Shown here piece after piece: positions 19,598-27,708 of a DNA stretch of 27,708 bases (within the stretch, counting starts at the first letter, position 1; each line of letters begins with the position of its first letter). Origin of the DNA: Jimgerdemannia flammicorona. Taxonomy: Eukaryota; Mucoromycota; Endogonomycetes; Endogonales; Endogonaceae. The position numbers and the translations under genes are program-made. The stretch lies in assembly GCA_003990745.1 (NCBI GenBank), contig RBNI01000704.1, forward strand, positions 1 to 27,708, in the 5' to 3' direction. The notes beneath the pieces are model-generated. The model was not told where the DNA came from, made no database searches, and saw only the letters and a program-made list of their open reading frames with translations.

Positions 19598-21100
19598 CAC
19601 CACCAAGATTACTGAACTTGAGCACAAGAAAGATAAGGACCAGAATAAGCACACATATACTATTGGAGAAAACTTTCCTCTGGAAGAACAACTTCTCAAG
19701 ATCCTGCACCAGAACAAAGGAGTACTTACTACAGACTTCAGGGATATCTATAATCAAGAACCCAAGTACTATCATGAAGTTGACACCAGTGATACCAAGC
19801 CCATCTACCAGAAAGCCAGACCTATACCACCTGCCTACAGAGAATGGCTGTGAGTAGAACTCAAGAAAATAGAAGAAGCCAGAATCATCAAGCAAGCTAT
19901 CAGCCCCTGGGCTTCACTTATTGTCCTTGTTCTAAAGAAAGGAAGCAAGCCTGGAGAATTTGCACAAAGACTCTGTATTGACTATAGGAAGCTCAATGCT
20001 ATCACCAAGAAGAATAGGCAGCCCTTGCCAAATATTCAAGAGATTCTTACCACTCTTGGAAGTGAAGCCAAATACTACACCACCTTGGATCTGTTCTCAG
20101 ACTTCTATCAGATTGGTCTCACTCAAGATGCCAGTGAGAAATCAGCCTTCATTATATCTGATGCCACCTATATCTACCTGCAAATGCCATTTGGAATATG
20201 CAATGCCCCAGTAAGTTTCCAGCAAATGATGAACAGAGTCTTCAGCAATAAGATTGGAAAATGGCTCTTTGTCTATATTGATGATGTGATCATCTTCAGC
20301 AATACTGCACAGAAACATATCAATCATATACAGCTAGCCCTCAAGAAGCTCAAGGAGCATGGCCTCTACATCAAGCCTAAGAAATGTAAGTTTGCAGCTC
20401 AAGAAATTGCCTACCTAGGACACCTCATCAATCAGACTGGAATCTACACAGACCCTATGAAGATTGAGACTGTTGCAGCCTACCCGAGACCCAGAACAAC
20501 TACAGAAGTCCATGTCTTTCTTGGACTGGTCAGCTATTACAGAAGATTTATCAAAGGATACTCCAACATTGCAGCACCTATCTACAAGCTACTGAAGAAG
20601 GAAACAAAATTCAAATGGATCAAGGAGTACCAAGAAACCTTCAATGAACTCAAGATCAGGTTGACCCAAGCACCTATTCTCAAAAGATCAGACTGGAACC
20701 TAGAATTCATCCTGCAGACAGATACAAGTACTATAGGACTTGGAGCAGTCCTAGCTCAGAAGAAATATAGACATGAATATGTTATCTCCTATACAAACCA
20801 AGGTACCTGCAGAGTAGAATAGAACTATGAGTCATATAAGCTTGAATGCTTAGCAGTAGTTTGGGCAGTAGACAAGTTCCACTACTACCTAGTCAGGAAA
20901 TACTTCACCATTCAAACAGACCATTCTGCTCTTACCTGACTATTCCACACTCTGAACCCTAAAGGAATATATGCCAGATAGATCTACAGGCTACAAGAGT
21001 ATGACTGTACTGTCAAGCACCACTCAGAAAGAACCAATACCAATGCTGATGACTCTCAAGGATACCCTGAAACACCCCCATTAAGACTATTCAACATGAA
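19598..21100 (+). pseudogene. Reverse transcriptase and RNase H (pseudogene)
   Basis: Same frame as the dUTPase. RT motifs are LCIDYRKLNAIT, LDLFSDFYQIGL, FGICNAPVSFQQMMN and the catalytic YIDD at 20274-20285, all intact within one 265-codon open stretch (20025-20822). RNase H follows with acidic residues at 20721 (QTDTS), 20844 (YKLECLAVVWA) and 20919 (QTDHSAL). In-frame stops include TGA at about 19854, TAG at 20820, TGA at about 20938 (a probable TGG after DHSALT) and TAG at about 20980. Confidence 0.85.
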
Positions 21101-22341
21101 TAAGGAGCTATACTATGGATTAATCAGCTACCTTGGGCAGTAGAAGATGCCCAACCACCTCAAACCCTGGACAATCACTATCATCAACTGGACTTGGAAA
21201 TAGTTTGAATTAGACAACACTATACTCAGAATAGGAGGAAAGCTAGTAATACCCAAACACAAGAAGTATCAAGTAATGAAGGAAGTATATGAGCAAGAAT
21301 ACTTAGGAGGAACCAATATATATGACAAAGCAAGAAGAACCATGTGGTGGCCCAAGATGGAAGAAGACCTGTGCCAATTTGTCAAAGGGTGTAATAAGTG
21401 CCAAAAACAGAAATAAGATCAGCAAGACCAGGCACCTGGGTCATCAAGAATTGAGCCTATCTCCTTCCACCATATTGCAATGGATATCATTAGGCCACTA
21501 CTAGTAACACTATCAGGAAACTGCTATATTATAGTTATTGTAGACCTCTTCACCAAATGGATAGAGGCAGGAGCATTACAAGAAGTCAATGCCCTCTCTA
21601 TAGCTAACTTCCTGTACCGAGAAATCATCTGCTGCTATAAGATACCAAAGCAAATCACAACAGACCATGGCACGGAATTTGTCAATGAATTCTATGAGAT
21701 AATATATCAGAAATATAAGATCCAGCACATCAAGACCACTGTGTATCACCCTCAAGGAAATGGACAGATAGAGAGAACCAACAAGACCCTCAAGAACATC
21801 CTAGCAAAGATCTCAGAGATATATGAGAATTGGGATAACTATCTCTCAACTGCCCTCTCTGTCCTACAAGACATATGGTCACAGAGCACACACTTTACCC
21901 TAAGAGAGCTACTCTTTGGAGAAGAAGATTCTGATGGAACCTCAGCTACAAATCTAGACCTAACTTAGAGACAGTTTGATGTAGAAATCTGGAAACTACA
22001 CCAAATCAGGAAGAAGGCTGAAGATTACATCACTAAGTCACAAGTGCTGATAAGGAAGAATGTGGAAAAGAATCCCAAGACCCTAGAACCCATCTGAATT
22101 GGAGAAAAGGTTCTACTGTATCAAAATATAGTAAAAGCCTCATGGTCACAAAAACTGAAGCCCAAATGGGAAGGACCCTTCTATATGCAAGATATCAAGG
22201 GAATCACTTTCTGGCTTAGAAAAATCTCAGAGACTATACTGCTTACTACAGTACACAGGAACAGACTCAAGAAGTACCACAAACCTATACAAGAGAAGCA
22301 AAATGTGATGACTGCCCATGAGGTTCTAGTCTGTGAATCAT
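21101..22341 (+). pseudogene. Integrase (pseudogene)
   Basis: The zinc-binding region keeps CNKC (around 21390), but the expected His in YEQEYLGG is Tyr (CAC to TAC fits a C-to-T change). The catalytic core has D at 21483 (AMDII), D at 21663 (TTDHGTEF) and E at 21771 (NGQIERTNK), spaced D-x59-D-x35-E as in retroviral-type integrases. The C-terminal region has KWEGPF and ends near VLVCES then TAA. Stops occur before and after the core (21414-21416, 21966-21968, about 22095). No chromodomain was recognised in this copy, in contrast to the remnant at 25640-26050. Confidence 0.85.
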
Positions 22342-22646
22342 AACAGCATGTCCTATGACCAGCAGGCTATCTGTCTGGACCATTCTCTAAGGGATACAGC
22401 ACTGGCAACTACTCATCCATGAGACTTTTGGAGTCAGAGGAGTTTGAACCATTAACTGATTGGTCAAGATCAGAATCAGGCCCTTGCTCTATATGAAGGG
22501 AGTGACTCTTCACCATCATGCCAAAATACAAAGAGAAGACGCTAGTCTATAAATACTACTTTTCAACCCCTTGCTAGAGATTATAGGATCAGCAAATTTT
22601 TCAGAGCTAGACCAATGAATAAGGACACTCAAGAAGATCCTTATTC
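22342..22646 (+). other. Gypsy untranslated spacer between integrase and PPT
   Basis: Short broken frames only. It contains TATAAATAC at about 22547 and leads to the polypurine tract. It is read as the 3' end of the internal region. Confidence 0.55.
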
Positions 22647-22656
22647 AGGAGGAAGA
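22647..22656 (+). promoter_or_regulatory. Polypurine tract of the Gypsy element
   Basis: AGGAGGAAGA immediately followed by TGTAACAGTG. This is the classic arrangement of a plus-strand primer abutting the 3' LTR. The LTR start is supported independently, because homology between LTR B and LTR C begins at this TG. Confidence 0.75.
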
Positions 22657-22811
22657 TGTAACAGTGATCCCAGAATGATGACATCAGCACAGGAGACAGT
22701 CTTTCCTTGCAAGCCACCAGATCGGAGCATAAGAAGATTATACAGTATATGAGATAAACAATGATGACCAACTGTGAGTCATTGTGACCATGGTGCAAGC
22801 ATCTTGAGAAA

Positions 22812-22819
22812 TATAAAAG
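22812..22819 (+). promoter_or_regulatory. TATA box upstream of the LTR-encoded ORF
   Basis: TATAAAAG 87 bases upstream of ATG 22899. The same octamer lies 63 bases upstream of the corresponding ATG in LTR C (26453-26460). Conservation in two diverged copies supports a dedicated promoter for the LTR ORF. Confidence 0.5.
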
Positions 22820-23071
22820 AAGGATCAAGAAACTACAGTAGCAGCAACCAACAAGACCCACTAATCTCAAAATAGCTCAAAGACTTACCATAAACAAAAT
22901 GCCTGCTACTCACCAAACCTCAAGGTCAAGGAACCACTAAGGTATCTCAGTTGAAGAAAGGATGTTCCAAGATATCAGAAGAGCCATGAGGACCTGCTCA
23001 AGGAGGACTCCTAGTGTCAATCTGGGTACTGGTGACTCTTATTACTATATCCTCTACTGCTGCGAAATGGA

Positions 23072-23083
23072 AACAAGGATCAT
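23072..23083 (+). repeat. Target-site duplication, left copy
   Basis: AACAAGGATCAT, identical to 24158-24169. The match extends three or four more bases with one mismatch. LTR C has a single related sequence (aacaagaatcac) at the same place, as expected for an empty site. Confidence 0.85.
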
Positions 23084-24157
23084 TATTTTTTTTTTTTATT
23101 TTTTATTTTTTTTATTTTTATTTTTTATTTTTATTAACTATCTATAACATACTACATGTCCTCATACCACATCAGTAGCCCCATTCCACCCCAATCTTAA
23201 CCCACTTTCACACTCACCCAGCTTTGTACCTTTAGGGTGTGAGTTGCGACCTCACTGCCCAAGTAACTAGATCCTCCTACCTGGCCTGCCCCACCCAGTG
23301 GGTATGAGTTGTGAGTCCCAACCACTTCAAGTACTTGGCATCTAGTGTACCTGACCTACCCCTATTAGTGCCTCCTGTCTTATCCATTTAGCCCATCTTG
23401 CCCATCTTGCCCATCTTGCCCATCTTGCCCATCTTGCCTGTCTTGTCCACCTGTATTGCTCTGTTGCCCGTATTGTCTGTTTTGCCTGTTTTTCCTATCT
23501 TGCCTATGTCACCTGTCTTGCCATCTGCCCACCTTACCCATATTGTCCATCTTGCTATCTTGTCTATCTTGCCCATCTTGCCCATCTTGCCCACCCATAT
23601 TACCTATGTTGCTTATATTGTCTGTATTGCCCGTGTTGCCCATATTGCCTGCCCATGTTGCCCATATTACCCATGTTGCCTGTGTTGCCCACCCATGTTG
23701 CCTGTGTTGCCCATGTTGCCTGTTTTGCCCATTTTGCCCATTTTGCCCATCTTGTTCATCTTACTCATCTTACCTGTCTTGCCCATGTCACCCATCTTAT
23801 CATCTTGCTGTCTTGCCTGTTTTGCCTGTCTTGCCTACCTGTATTGCCTGTATTGCCTATATTATCTATATTGCCCGTGTTACCCATATTGCCCATTTGC
23901 CTGTATTGCCTGTATTGCCCATTTTACCCATTTTGCCCATGTCACCTGTCTTGCCATCTGCCTGTCTTGCCCATATCACCTGTCTTGCCATCTTGCCATC
24001 TTGCCCATCTTGCCCATCTTGCCCGTCTTGCCCATCTTGCTCATCTTGCCCATCTTGCCCATCTTGCCTGCCTGTGTTGCCCATGTTGCCCATGTTGCCT
24101 ATGTTACCCATGTTGCCCATGTTGCCTATGTTGCTTGTGGCCTACCAAATCATTATG
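23084..24157 (-). mobile_element. SINE-like composite retroposon, 1,074 bp, minus orientation
   Basis: Flanked by a perfect 12-bp direct repeat and absent from the homologous LTR C, so insertion boundaries are secure. Read on the minus strand it has, 5' to 3': a ~750-bp array of a degenerate 9-bp repeat (24140-23391), two related modules spaced 65 bp apart (around 23300 and 23235), a short body, and a TTTTTA-type A-rich tail (23140-23086 on plus as T-runs). The inner module holds a perfect 5-bp stem, 7-nt loop hairpin, GTGAG-GTCGCAA-CTCAC (23255-23239), shaped like a tRNA T-arm. Poly(A) tail plus long TSD implies LINE-mediated target-primed insertion. No protein is encoded. Confidence 0.75.
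23391..24140. repeat. Degenerate 9-bp minisatellite (CCCATCTTG type)
   Basis: About 80 tandem 9-bp units with CCCATCTTG, CCTGTCTTG, CCCATGTTG and CCTGTATTG variants, plus scattered longer variants. Stop codons are rare in every plus frame and in one minus frame, so ORFs of up to 271 codons of Leu-Pro-Ile type or Met-Gly-Lys type appear. They are repeat artefacts. The array is part of the SINE-like insertion. Confidence 0.9.
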
Positions 24158-24169
24158 AACAAGGATCAT
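24158..24169 (+). repeat. Target-site duplication, right copy
   Basis: AACAAGGATCAT, matching 23072-23083. The LTR-encoded reading frame resumes directly after it (cattgctactgaatac) in the frame expected from the left side. Confidence 0.85.
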
Positions 24170-24795
24170 CATTGCTACTGAATACTTCCAAATGTGGCAG
24201 GAGTATGAAATAGGAAATCTCCTCTGCTGAGAGCTCCCACAGGCCAGCACTCAAGAGCTACATGATGCCACTTTTATGGATATATATGAAATGAGGATAG
24301 CTAAGAAGATCCATCAGATCTTCAGGCATGCACCATAGTCGATCCCCAACTTGGAGTATGTTAGAGTCTCAGATTTCAGAGACCTGTCATCCCACCATAT
24401 CAATACACTAGAAGCCAGGGTGGTCACAGAAGCTCAGTCCACTATCACCCTCAATAGTGATGAAGTAGAAGACTTCTGATATCCCATCCTTCAGGACAAC
24501 CCAGACCAATTTCTGCAAGGATTGATCTCAGTATTCTAAGGCCCAAGCATCCAGATTAGACCTCTCCAAGACCCCATATTTGTTCCTTATTTTGTGGAAG
24601 AGAACCTCATAGATTGGAGAGCCCCCAATTTCCCCACCAAATATAATGATGTCATCAGTGATGATGTCATCCCATGCAACATCGAAGTATGTGAAAATGA
24701 TAAATTTATGGATCTCATCTCCTTCAGTGATGATGATGATGATAAAGCCCCCATGATCCTGAACATTCTGCTCTAAGTTTCTTGTTATACTGGAG

Positions 24796-24883
24796 AATGC
24801 TAGCACTGGTATTCTGAGGTAACACTGGATAATGCCAGCACTGGCATTTTGAGGTGACATAGAATTATTCCAGCACTAGTATT
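24796..24883 (+). repeat. Three palindromes at 35-bp spacing in LTR U3
   Basis: Centred 18-mers at 24796-24813, 24831-24848 and 24866-24883. The middle one, AATGCCAGCACTGGCATT, is an 8-bp perfect inverted repeat around CA; the outer two are diverged versions. A weaker fourth may lie near 24895. They stand 130-220 bases upstream of TATAAATA and look like dyad protein-binding sites or enhancer repeats. LTR A has diverged relatives (ctgaaatc, accagtactc) in the same interval. Confidence 0.65.
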
Positions 24884-25015
24884 TTAATGTGATACCAAAT
24901 TATACCAGTATCCTGAACCTGTACAACCATCAGTACTGACTCTGGAACTTAGTAGTTTTAGTTATTAGAATTTATATTTAGCTTTATATCTTAGCAACTA
25001 TTGAATTATATTTTG

Positions 25016-25048
25016 TATAAATACCCCTCTTATTTTCTCTGAAATAAA
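25016..25048 (+). promoter_or_regulatory. LTR core promoter and poly(A) signal
   Basis: TATAAATA at 25016-25023 and AATAAA at 25043-25048 lie within a block conserved in LTR A (9863-9895). This arrangement is typical of the U3-R boundary in compact LTRs. Confidence 0.6.
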
Positions 25049-25250
25049 GTCAGTTCTCTCAGTGCAATATACACACTTCCTTGCAAGCAATTTAAGAGAT
25101 AACAAGACAGTTTAAAGATAAGAAGTTTAAGGACTATAAGACCTTGGGAAGGCACTCTAATAAGAACTTGCTTATAAAAAACTTGAGTTAGTCTAAGAGA
25201 TACATCTTGAAGAGAATCTGGCATATTTAAAGGACTCAGCAACCACTACA

Positions 25251-25639
25251 TGATAATATATATAAATCTCTATACATATATATCTTGATATAAAACTAAT
25301 TCTATCTATAGTATTTTATTTTAAAAAGATAGATAGATAGAAAAAATAAACTAAACTCTTGAACAAATACTTTACAACTATATTTTTTATAGATAAGATA
25401 ATTATTATAAATATCTTACTACTATTGAATTTATTTCAATAATAGCAAGTAAGCCTCTTTTAGAATAATTCCATTTTTTATTAATATTAGACAAAATTAC
25501 TGATCTTAACAAAGAATATTAACAAATTATTTATAGTTAAAGTTATAGAGGAATTTTTACTTCAAATATAATCTGACTCTAATTATTATTAAAAATTTCA
25601 CTTAAGTATAAAATAAATTATCTTAATATTTAAATTAAT
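25251..25639. other. AT-rich decayed sequence between LTR B and the Gypsy remnant
   Basis: Extremely AT-rich, with a short GATA run near 25328-25340. It probably continues the decayed retrotransposon, but no motif is legible. Confidence 0.5.
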
Positions 25640-26050
25640 ATAGATAAAAAGAAATCTTTATATTAGAGAATATATAAGTTCTACTTGATATTTAAGAATA
25701 TTATATAAATGATCTTAAGTATAGACCCTTTACTAAGCTAAATAGTAAATTTATTAAACTCTTCAAAGTTATAGCTTAAGTCTTTTATATATTATATAAA
25801 CTTATCCTATTAGATACTATTCAAATTCACCCAGTCTTTAATATTCAATATCTCAAATACTATAATGAGAATAATGATAAATTATTTTCAAATTATACTA
25901 TTATATTACCTATTTCTATATTATTAATAACCAAAAATCACCCTAAGTATCTAATTAAATAAAAAAAAATACTCTATTTATAATACTATATGAGAATCAA
26001 AATTGAACCTCTAAAATACTACTGAATTAGTTCTAAACTATAAAGCTAAA
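25640..26050 (+). pseudogene. Heavily decayed Gypsy integrase C-terminus/chromodomain-like remnant
   Basis: In frame 1 the text IQIHPVFNIQYLKYYNEN (around 25819-25872) matches the conserved end of chromovirus integrases (the IHPVFHVSLLKPY-type motif). It is followed about 35 residues later by YLIK and, after stops, IEPLKYY, resembling the YLVKWKG...WEP pattern of an integrase chromodomain. Stops occur every few dozen codons and base composition is extremely AT-rich. This belongs to a different Gypsy lineage from the 17505-22341 element, which shows no such ending. Upstream boundaries are not resolvable. Confidence 0.45.
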
Positions 26051-26256
26051 AATAATTAAGACTTTCTCTTTCTCTATATATATTATATATAGTAGCTTAT
26101 AAATAACTCTTATATAAATAATCTAGTAAAATTATCTATAATAGTAAAAAGAATATATTTACTCTCTATGTTCTATAAACTTAAGTTATAATAGCTTTAT
26201 CTCTAAAGAGAACTCTAAAGGTCTACTTAGTGACTTATATATTATAATAATATTTT

Positions 26257-27523
26257 TGAAACTAGTGATATCAGAATCTAAAGACTGTTTAGACTTAGTA
26301 AGCCACTAGTTATAAGTTATGACTCAACTGTGACTTATCTTAATTATAAGATAATCTGCAACCAAACTCATAATAACTTATAATGACCTCAGTAGTATAT
26401 TACTTAAGTCAAGTGACTCTATACTCTAGACCAAAGGAGCAGACCCTTAAGATATAAAAGAAGTATCAAGAAAAAGAGAATAAGACATTAATTACAAAGC
26501 TCACTATAAAACAGAATGTCTGCTACTCACCAAACAGCAAGGTCAAGGAGTCACCTAGGTCCATTAGTTCAAGAATAAATATTTACTAATATCAAGAAAG
26601 CAATGAGACTGTATATAAGAAGGACCCCTAGTCTGAACCTCTATATAAGAGATCCATACTACTATACTCTCAACTGCTAGAAAATGGAAACAAGAATCAC
26701 TACTGCCACTGAGTGTCTCTGGATGTGGCAAGAATATGAAATGGGACATCATTTTTACCAGAAGTTCTCACAGGCCAGCTCTCAAGAAATTGTAGATACT
26801 TATATAGACAGACATGAGCAAAAACTGACCAGAAGAGTCCATCAGATCTTCAGGCATACACTCTAGGCTATTCCCAATCTTGAGTATATCAAGGTCTCTA
26901 ATATTCAAGAATTGACAAGCTACCATACAGACTATCTTGAGGAAATGGTTACTGAGGAAGTCTAATCCACTATCACAGTCAAAAGTGATAAAGTTCAAAA
27001 TCTTTAAAACCCCATTCTAGAGGATAACCCAGATCAATTTCTCTATGATCTGATTGTACTATTTTAAGGCTTTCTCCTGAGAGTCTACTACCCTCAGAAC
27101 TCTACAGATATTCCCTACTTTGTGAATAACCTCACTATTGACTAGAGACCTCAAGAGTAGAATAATATTACTACCTCAGACAACTTGGAGAATAATGACA
27201 ACCCACTTATTCTACTAGAAGATAATGCCTACAACTTCCTTTCTCCCTTCCAAGACCCTCTCACTGACTCCAATATAACTGTAGAGAATGTAGAAAATGA
27301 TTTGACTAGACTCTCTGAAGAAAATGAGAAAAAAGATGAGAATGATATAATCTCTATCATATTGAACTTTAAGATACATAATGATGGCTCTATTAGCCAA
27401 ATTTGAGTAAGTTAGTAACTGCATATTTAACTAGCTATATTTGGGTTAGTTAGTTAGTTATATAAATACTGACTACACTTTAACTAGTCAAATTTATCAC
27501 AAATATAAAACTAGTCTTTTTCA
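26257..27523 (+). repeat. LTR copy C, interrupted at its right end
   Basis: Homology with LTR B starts at TGAAACTAGTGATATCAGAAT, the counterpart of TGTAACAGTGATCCCAGAAT at 22657, and continues through TATAAAAG (26453), the ORF (26516-27406) and a TATAAATAC (about 27461). It then runs into a poly(T) tract that begins a second SINE-like copy. No polypurine tract precedes it, so it may be a solo LTR inserted in or beside the older Gypsy remnant. Confidence 0.65.
26516..27406 (+). pseudogene. LTR-encoded ORF, copy C
   Basis: ATG 26516 to TGA 27404-27406, 297 codons in one frame with several in-frame stops (for example after VQE, HTL and NPILE-preceding text). It begins MSATHQT and carries METRI, MWQEYEMG and RVHQIFRH in the same order as copy B. 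Its C-terminal quarter (27185-27406) is open and acidic and is longer than in B. It is uninterrupted at the site of the B insertion and so gives the empty-site reference. Confidence 0.6.
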
Positions 27524-27563
27524 GTTAGTTTTTTTTTTTTTTTTTATATATATCAATTTTTTT

Positions 27564-27597
<34 letters not shown>

Positions 27598-27708
27598 CTA
27601 AAATCCTCATGCCATACCAGCAGCCACATTCTGCATCTCACCCCACCCTACTCTCACACTACAATTTCCAAACCAATAACAATCTAAGCACCTTTAGGAT
27701 ATGTGTTG
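27524..27708 (-). mobile_element. Second SINE-like copy, cut by the window end
   Basis: After T-rich tracts (27530-27597) the sequence cctcatgccataccagcagcc and the later cacctttaggatatgtgttg align with 23159-23250 of the 23084-24157 element in the same orientation (minus). Only the A-rich tail and part of the body are inside the window, so whether it carries the 9-bp array is unknown. Confidence 0.65.

Larger units (their letters stand above)
22899..24776 (+). pseudogene. LTR-encoded ORF, copy B (interrupted)
   Basis: ATG 22899 to TAA 24774-24776. Without the SINE-like insertion and one target-site copy (1,086 bp, a multiple of three) it is one frame of 264 codons. Four or more in-frame stops remain, mostly at positions where TGG, CAG or CGA would fit. 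Copy C encodes a clearly related protein in the same order: MxATHQT start, RRTPS, METRI, MWQEYE, VHQIFRH or IHQIFRH, IPNLEY, then an acidic C-terminal half. Copy A retains only the tail. I recognise no domain; the basic N-terminus and acidic C-terminus could suit a gag-like or regulatory protein. Confidence 0.6.
17505..25250 (+). mobile_element. 5'-truncated Ty3/Gypsy element with dUTPase and long 3' LTR
   Basis: The internal region runs gag (partial), protease, dUTPase, reverse transcriptase, RNase H, integrase, then a polypurine tract at 22647-22656 and an LTR from 22657. The PR-RT-RNaseH-IN order defines Ty3/Gypsy. No 5' LTR, primer binding site or gag N-terminus is present; the gag frame starts abruptly near 17505, so the left end was deleted. 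Gag-PR is in one frame and dUTPase to integrase in the frame one base back. More than a dozen in-frame stops show it is dead. The right LTR was later invaded by the insertion at 23084-24157. Confidence 0.85.
22657..25250 (+). repeat. 3' LTR copy B (about 1.5 kb plus a 1.1-kb insertion)
   Basis: It begins TGTAACAGTGATCC after the PPT. The proposed right end is AACCACTACA at 25241-25250, giving TGTA...TACA termini. Homology with copy A runs about 15 bases further, so the end is not certain. Contents in order are TATAAAAG at 22812, an ORF from 22899 to 24776 interrupted by the 23084-24157 insertion, three 35-bp-spaced palindromes, TATAAATA at 25016 and AATAAA at 25043. The last two mark the usual U3-R promoter and poly(A) signals. 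Confidence 0.7.

Noticed and set aside
19377..19895. Minus-strand ORF of 172 codons
   Set aside because: Antisense shadow of the dUTPase-RT region, whose plus-strand motifs are unambiguous.
23239..23255. A functional tRNA gene
   Set aside because: Only a T-arm-like hairpin is seen; no acceptor, D or anticodon arms could be folded around it.
23398..24213. Overlapping Leu/Pro/Ile-rich ORFs up to 271 codons
   Set aside because: They are produced by the degenerate 9-bp minisatellite, which lacks stops in several frames on both strands, and they lie inside a retroposed insertion.
9173..25250. LTR A and LTR B as the two ends of one 16-kb element carrying the Crinkler-like gene
   Set aside because: The two copies are clearly diverged, A is truncated on its left, there is no primer binding site or gag after A, and unrelated elements lie between them.

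Overview
The window looks like nuclear DNA of a filamentous fungus, most likely an early-diverging one (Mucoromycota in the broad sense). Genes are split by short GT-AG introns. One gene carries a fungal Crinkler-type N-terminal header. The rest is crowded with decayed Ty3/Gypsy and DNA transposons. The lineage call rests on recalled resemblance of the Crinkler gene, the 5956-8673 gene and the 14775-16538 transposase to Mucoromycota families; no search was run. Gene-bearing parts are GC-richer than the surrounding AT-rich repeats.

Layout. 1-684: no recognised feature. 685-4130: a tandem array of one ~1.4-1.8 kb degenerate unit (two near-complete copies plus a partial third), with one internal ~215-bp segment inverted between copies. 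4131-5150: mostly uncharacterised, with one weak ORF. 5318-5762: two minisatellites. 5956-8673: a well-supported multi-exon gene on + with a Ser-rich 14-residue repeat and a C-terminal region resembling a PD-(D/E)XK-like fungal family. 8674-10500: AT-rich DNA, a 15-bp minisatellite and a truncated LTR copy (A). 10540-13605: an apparently intact two-exon Crinkler-like gene on - (Ubl-like header, P-loop NTPase, C-terminal restriction-nuclease-like domain). 14045-14697: a retroelement RNase H remnant and a small TIR element filled by a 106-codon ORF. 14775-16538: a DDE-type transposase pseudogene. 16709-17452: a coiled-coil pseudogene. 17505-25250: a 5'-truncated Ty3/Gypsy element in the order gag zinc knuckle, protease, dUTPase, RT, RNase H, integrase, polypurine tract, long LTR (B). 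25251-27708: a more decayed Gypsy remnant and a third LTR copy (C).

The LTR family is unusual because it carries its own ORF (about 264-297 codons). LTR B is interrupted by a 1,074-bp poly(A)-tailed, VNTR-bearing SINE-like insertion with a 12-bp perfect target-site duplication. A second copy of that insertion starts near the right edge of the window.

Repeats and transposon ORFs are broken mainly by TAG, TAA and TGA at sites that read as C:G to T:A transitions, consistent with cytosine-methylation or RIP-like decay. The Crinkler-like gene, the multi-exon gene and the small TIR-element ORF show no such stops. The picture is an effector-like gene held intact inside a decaying transposon compartment.
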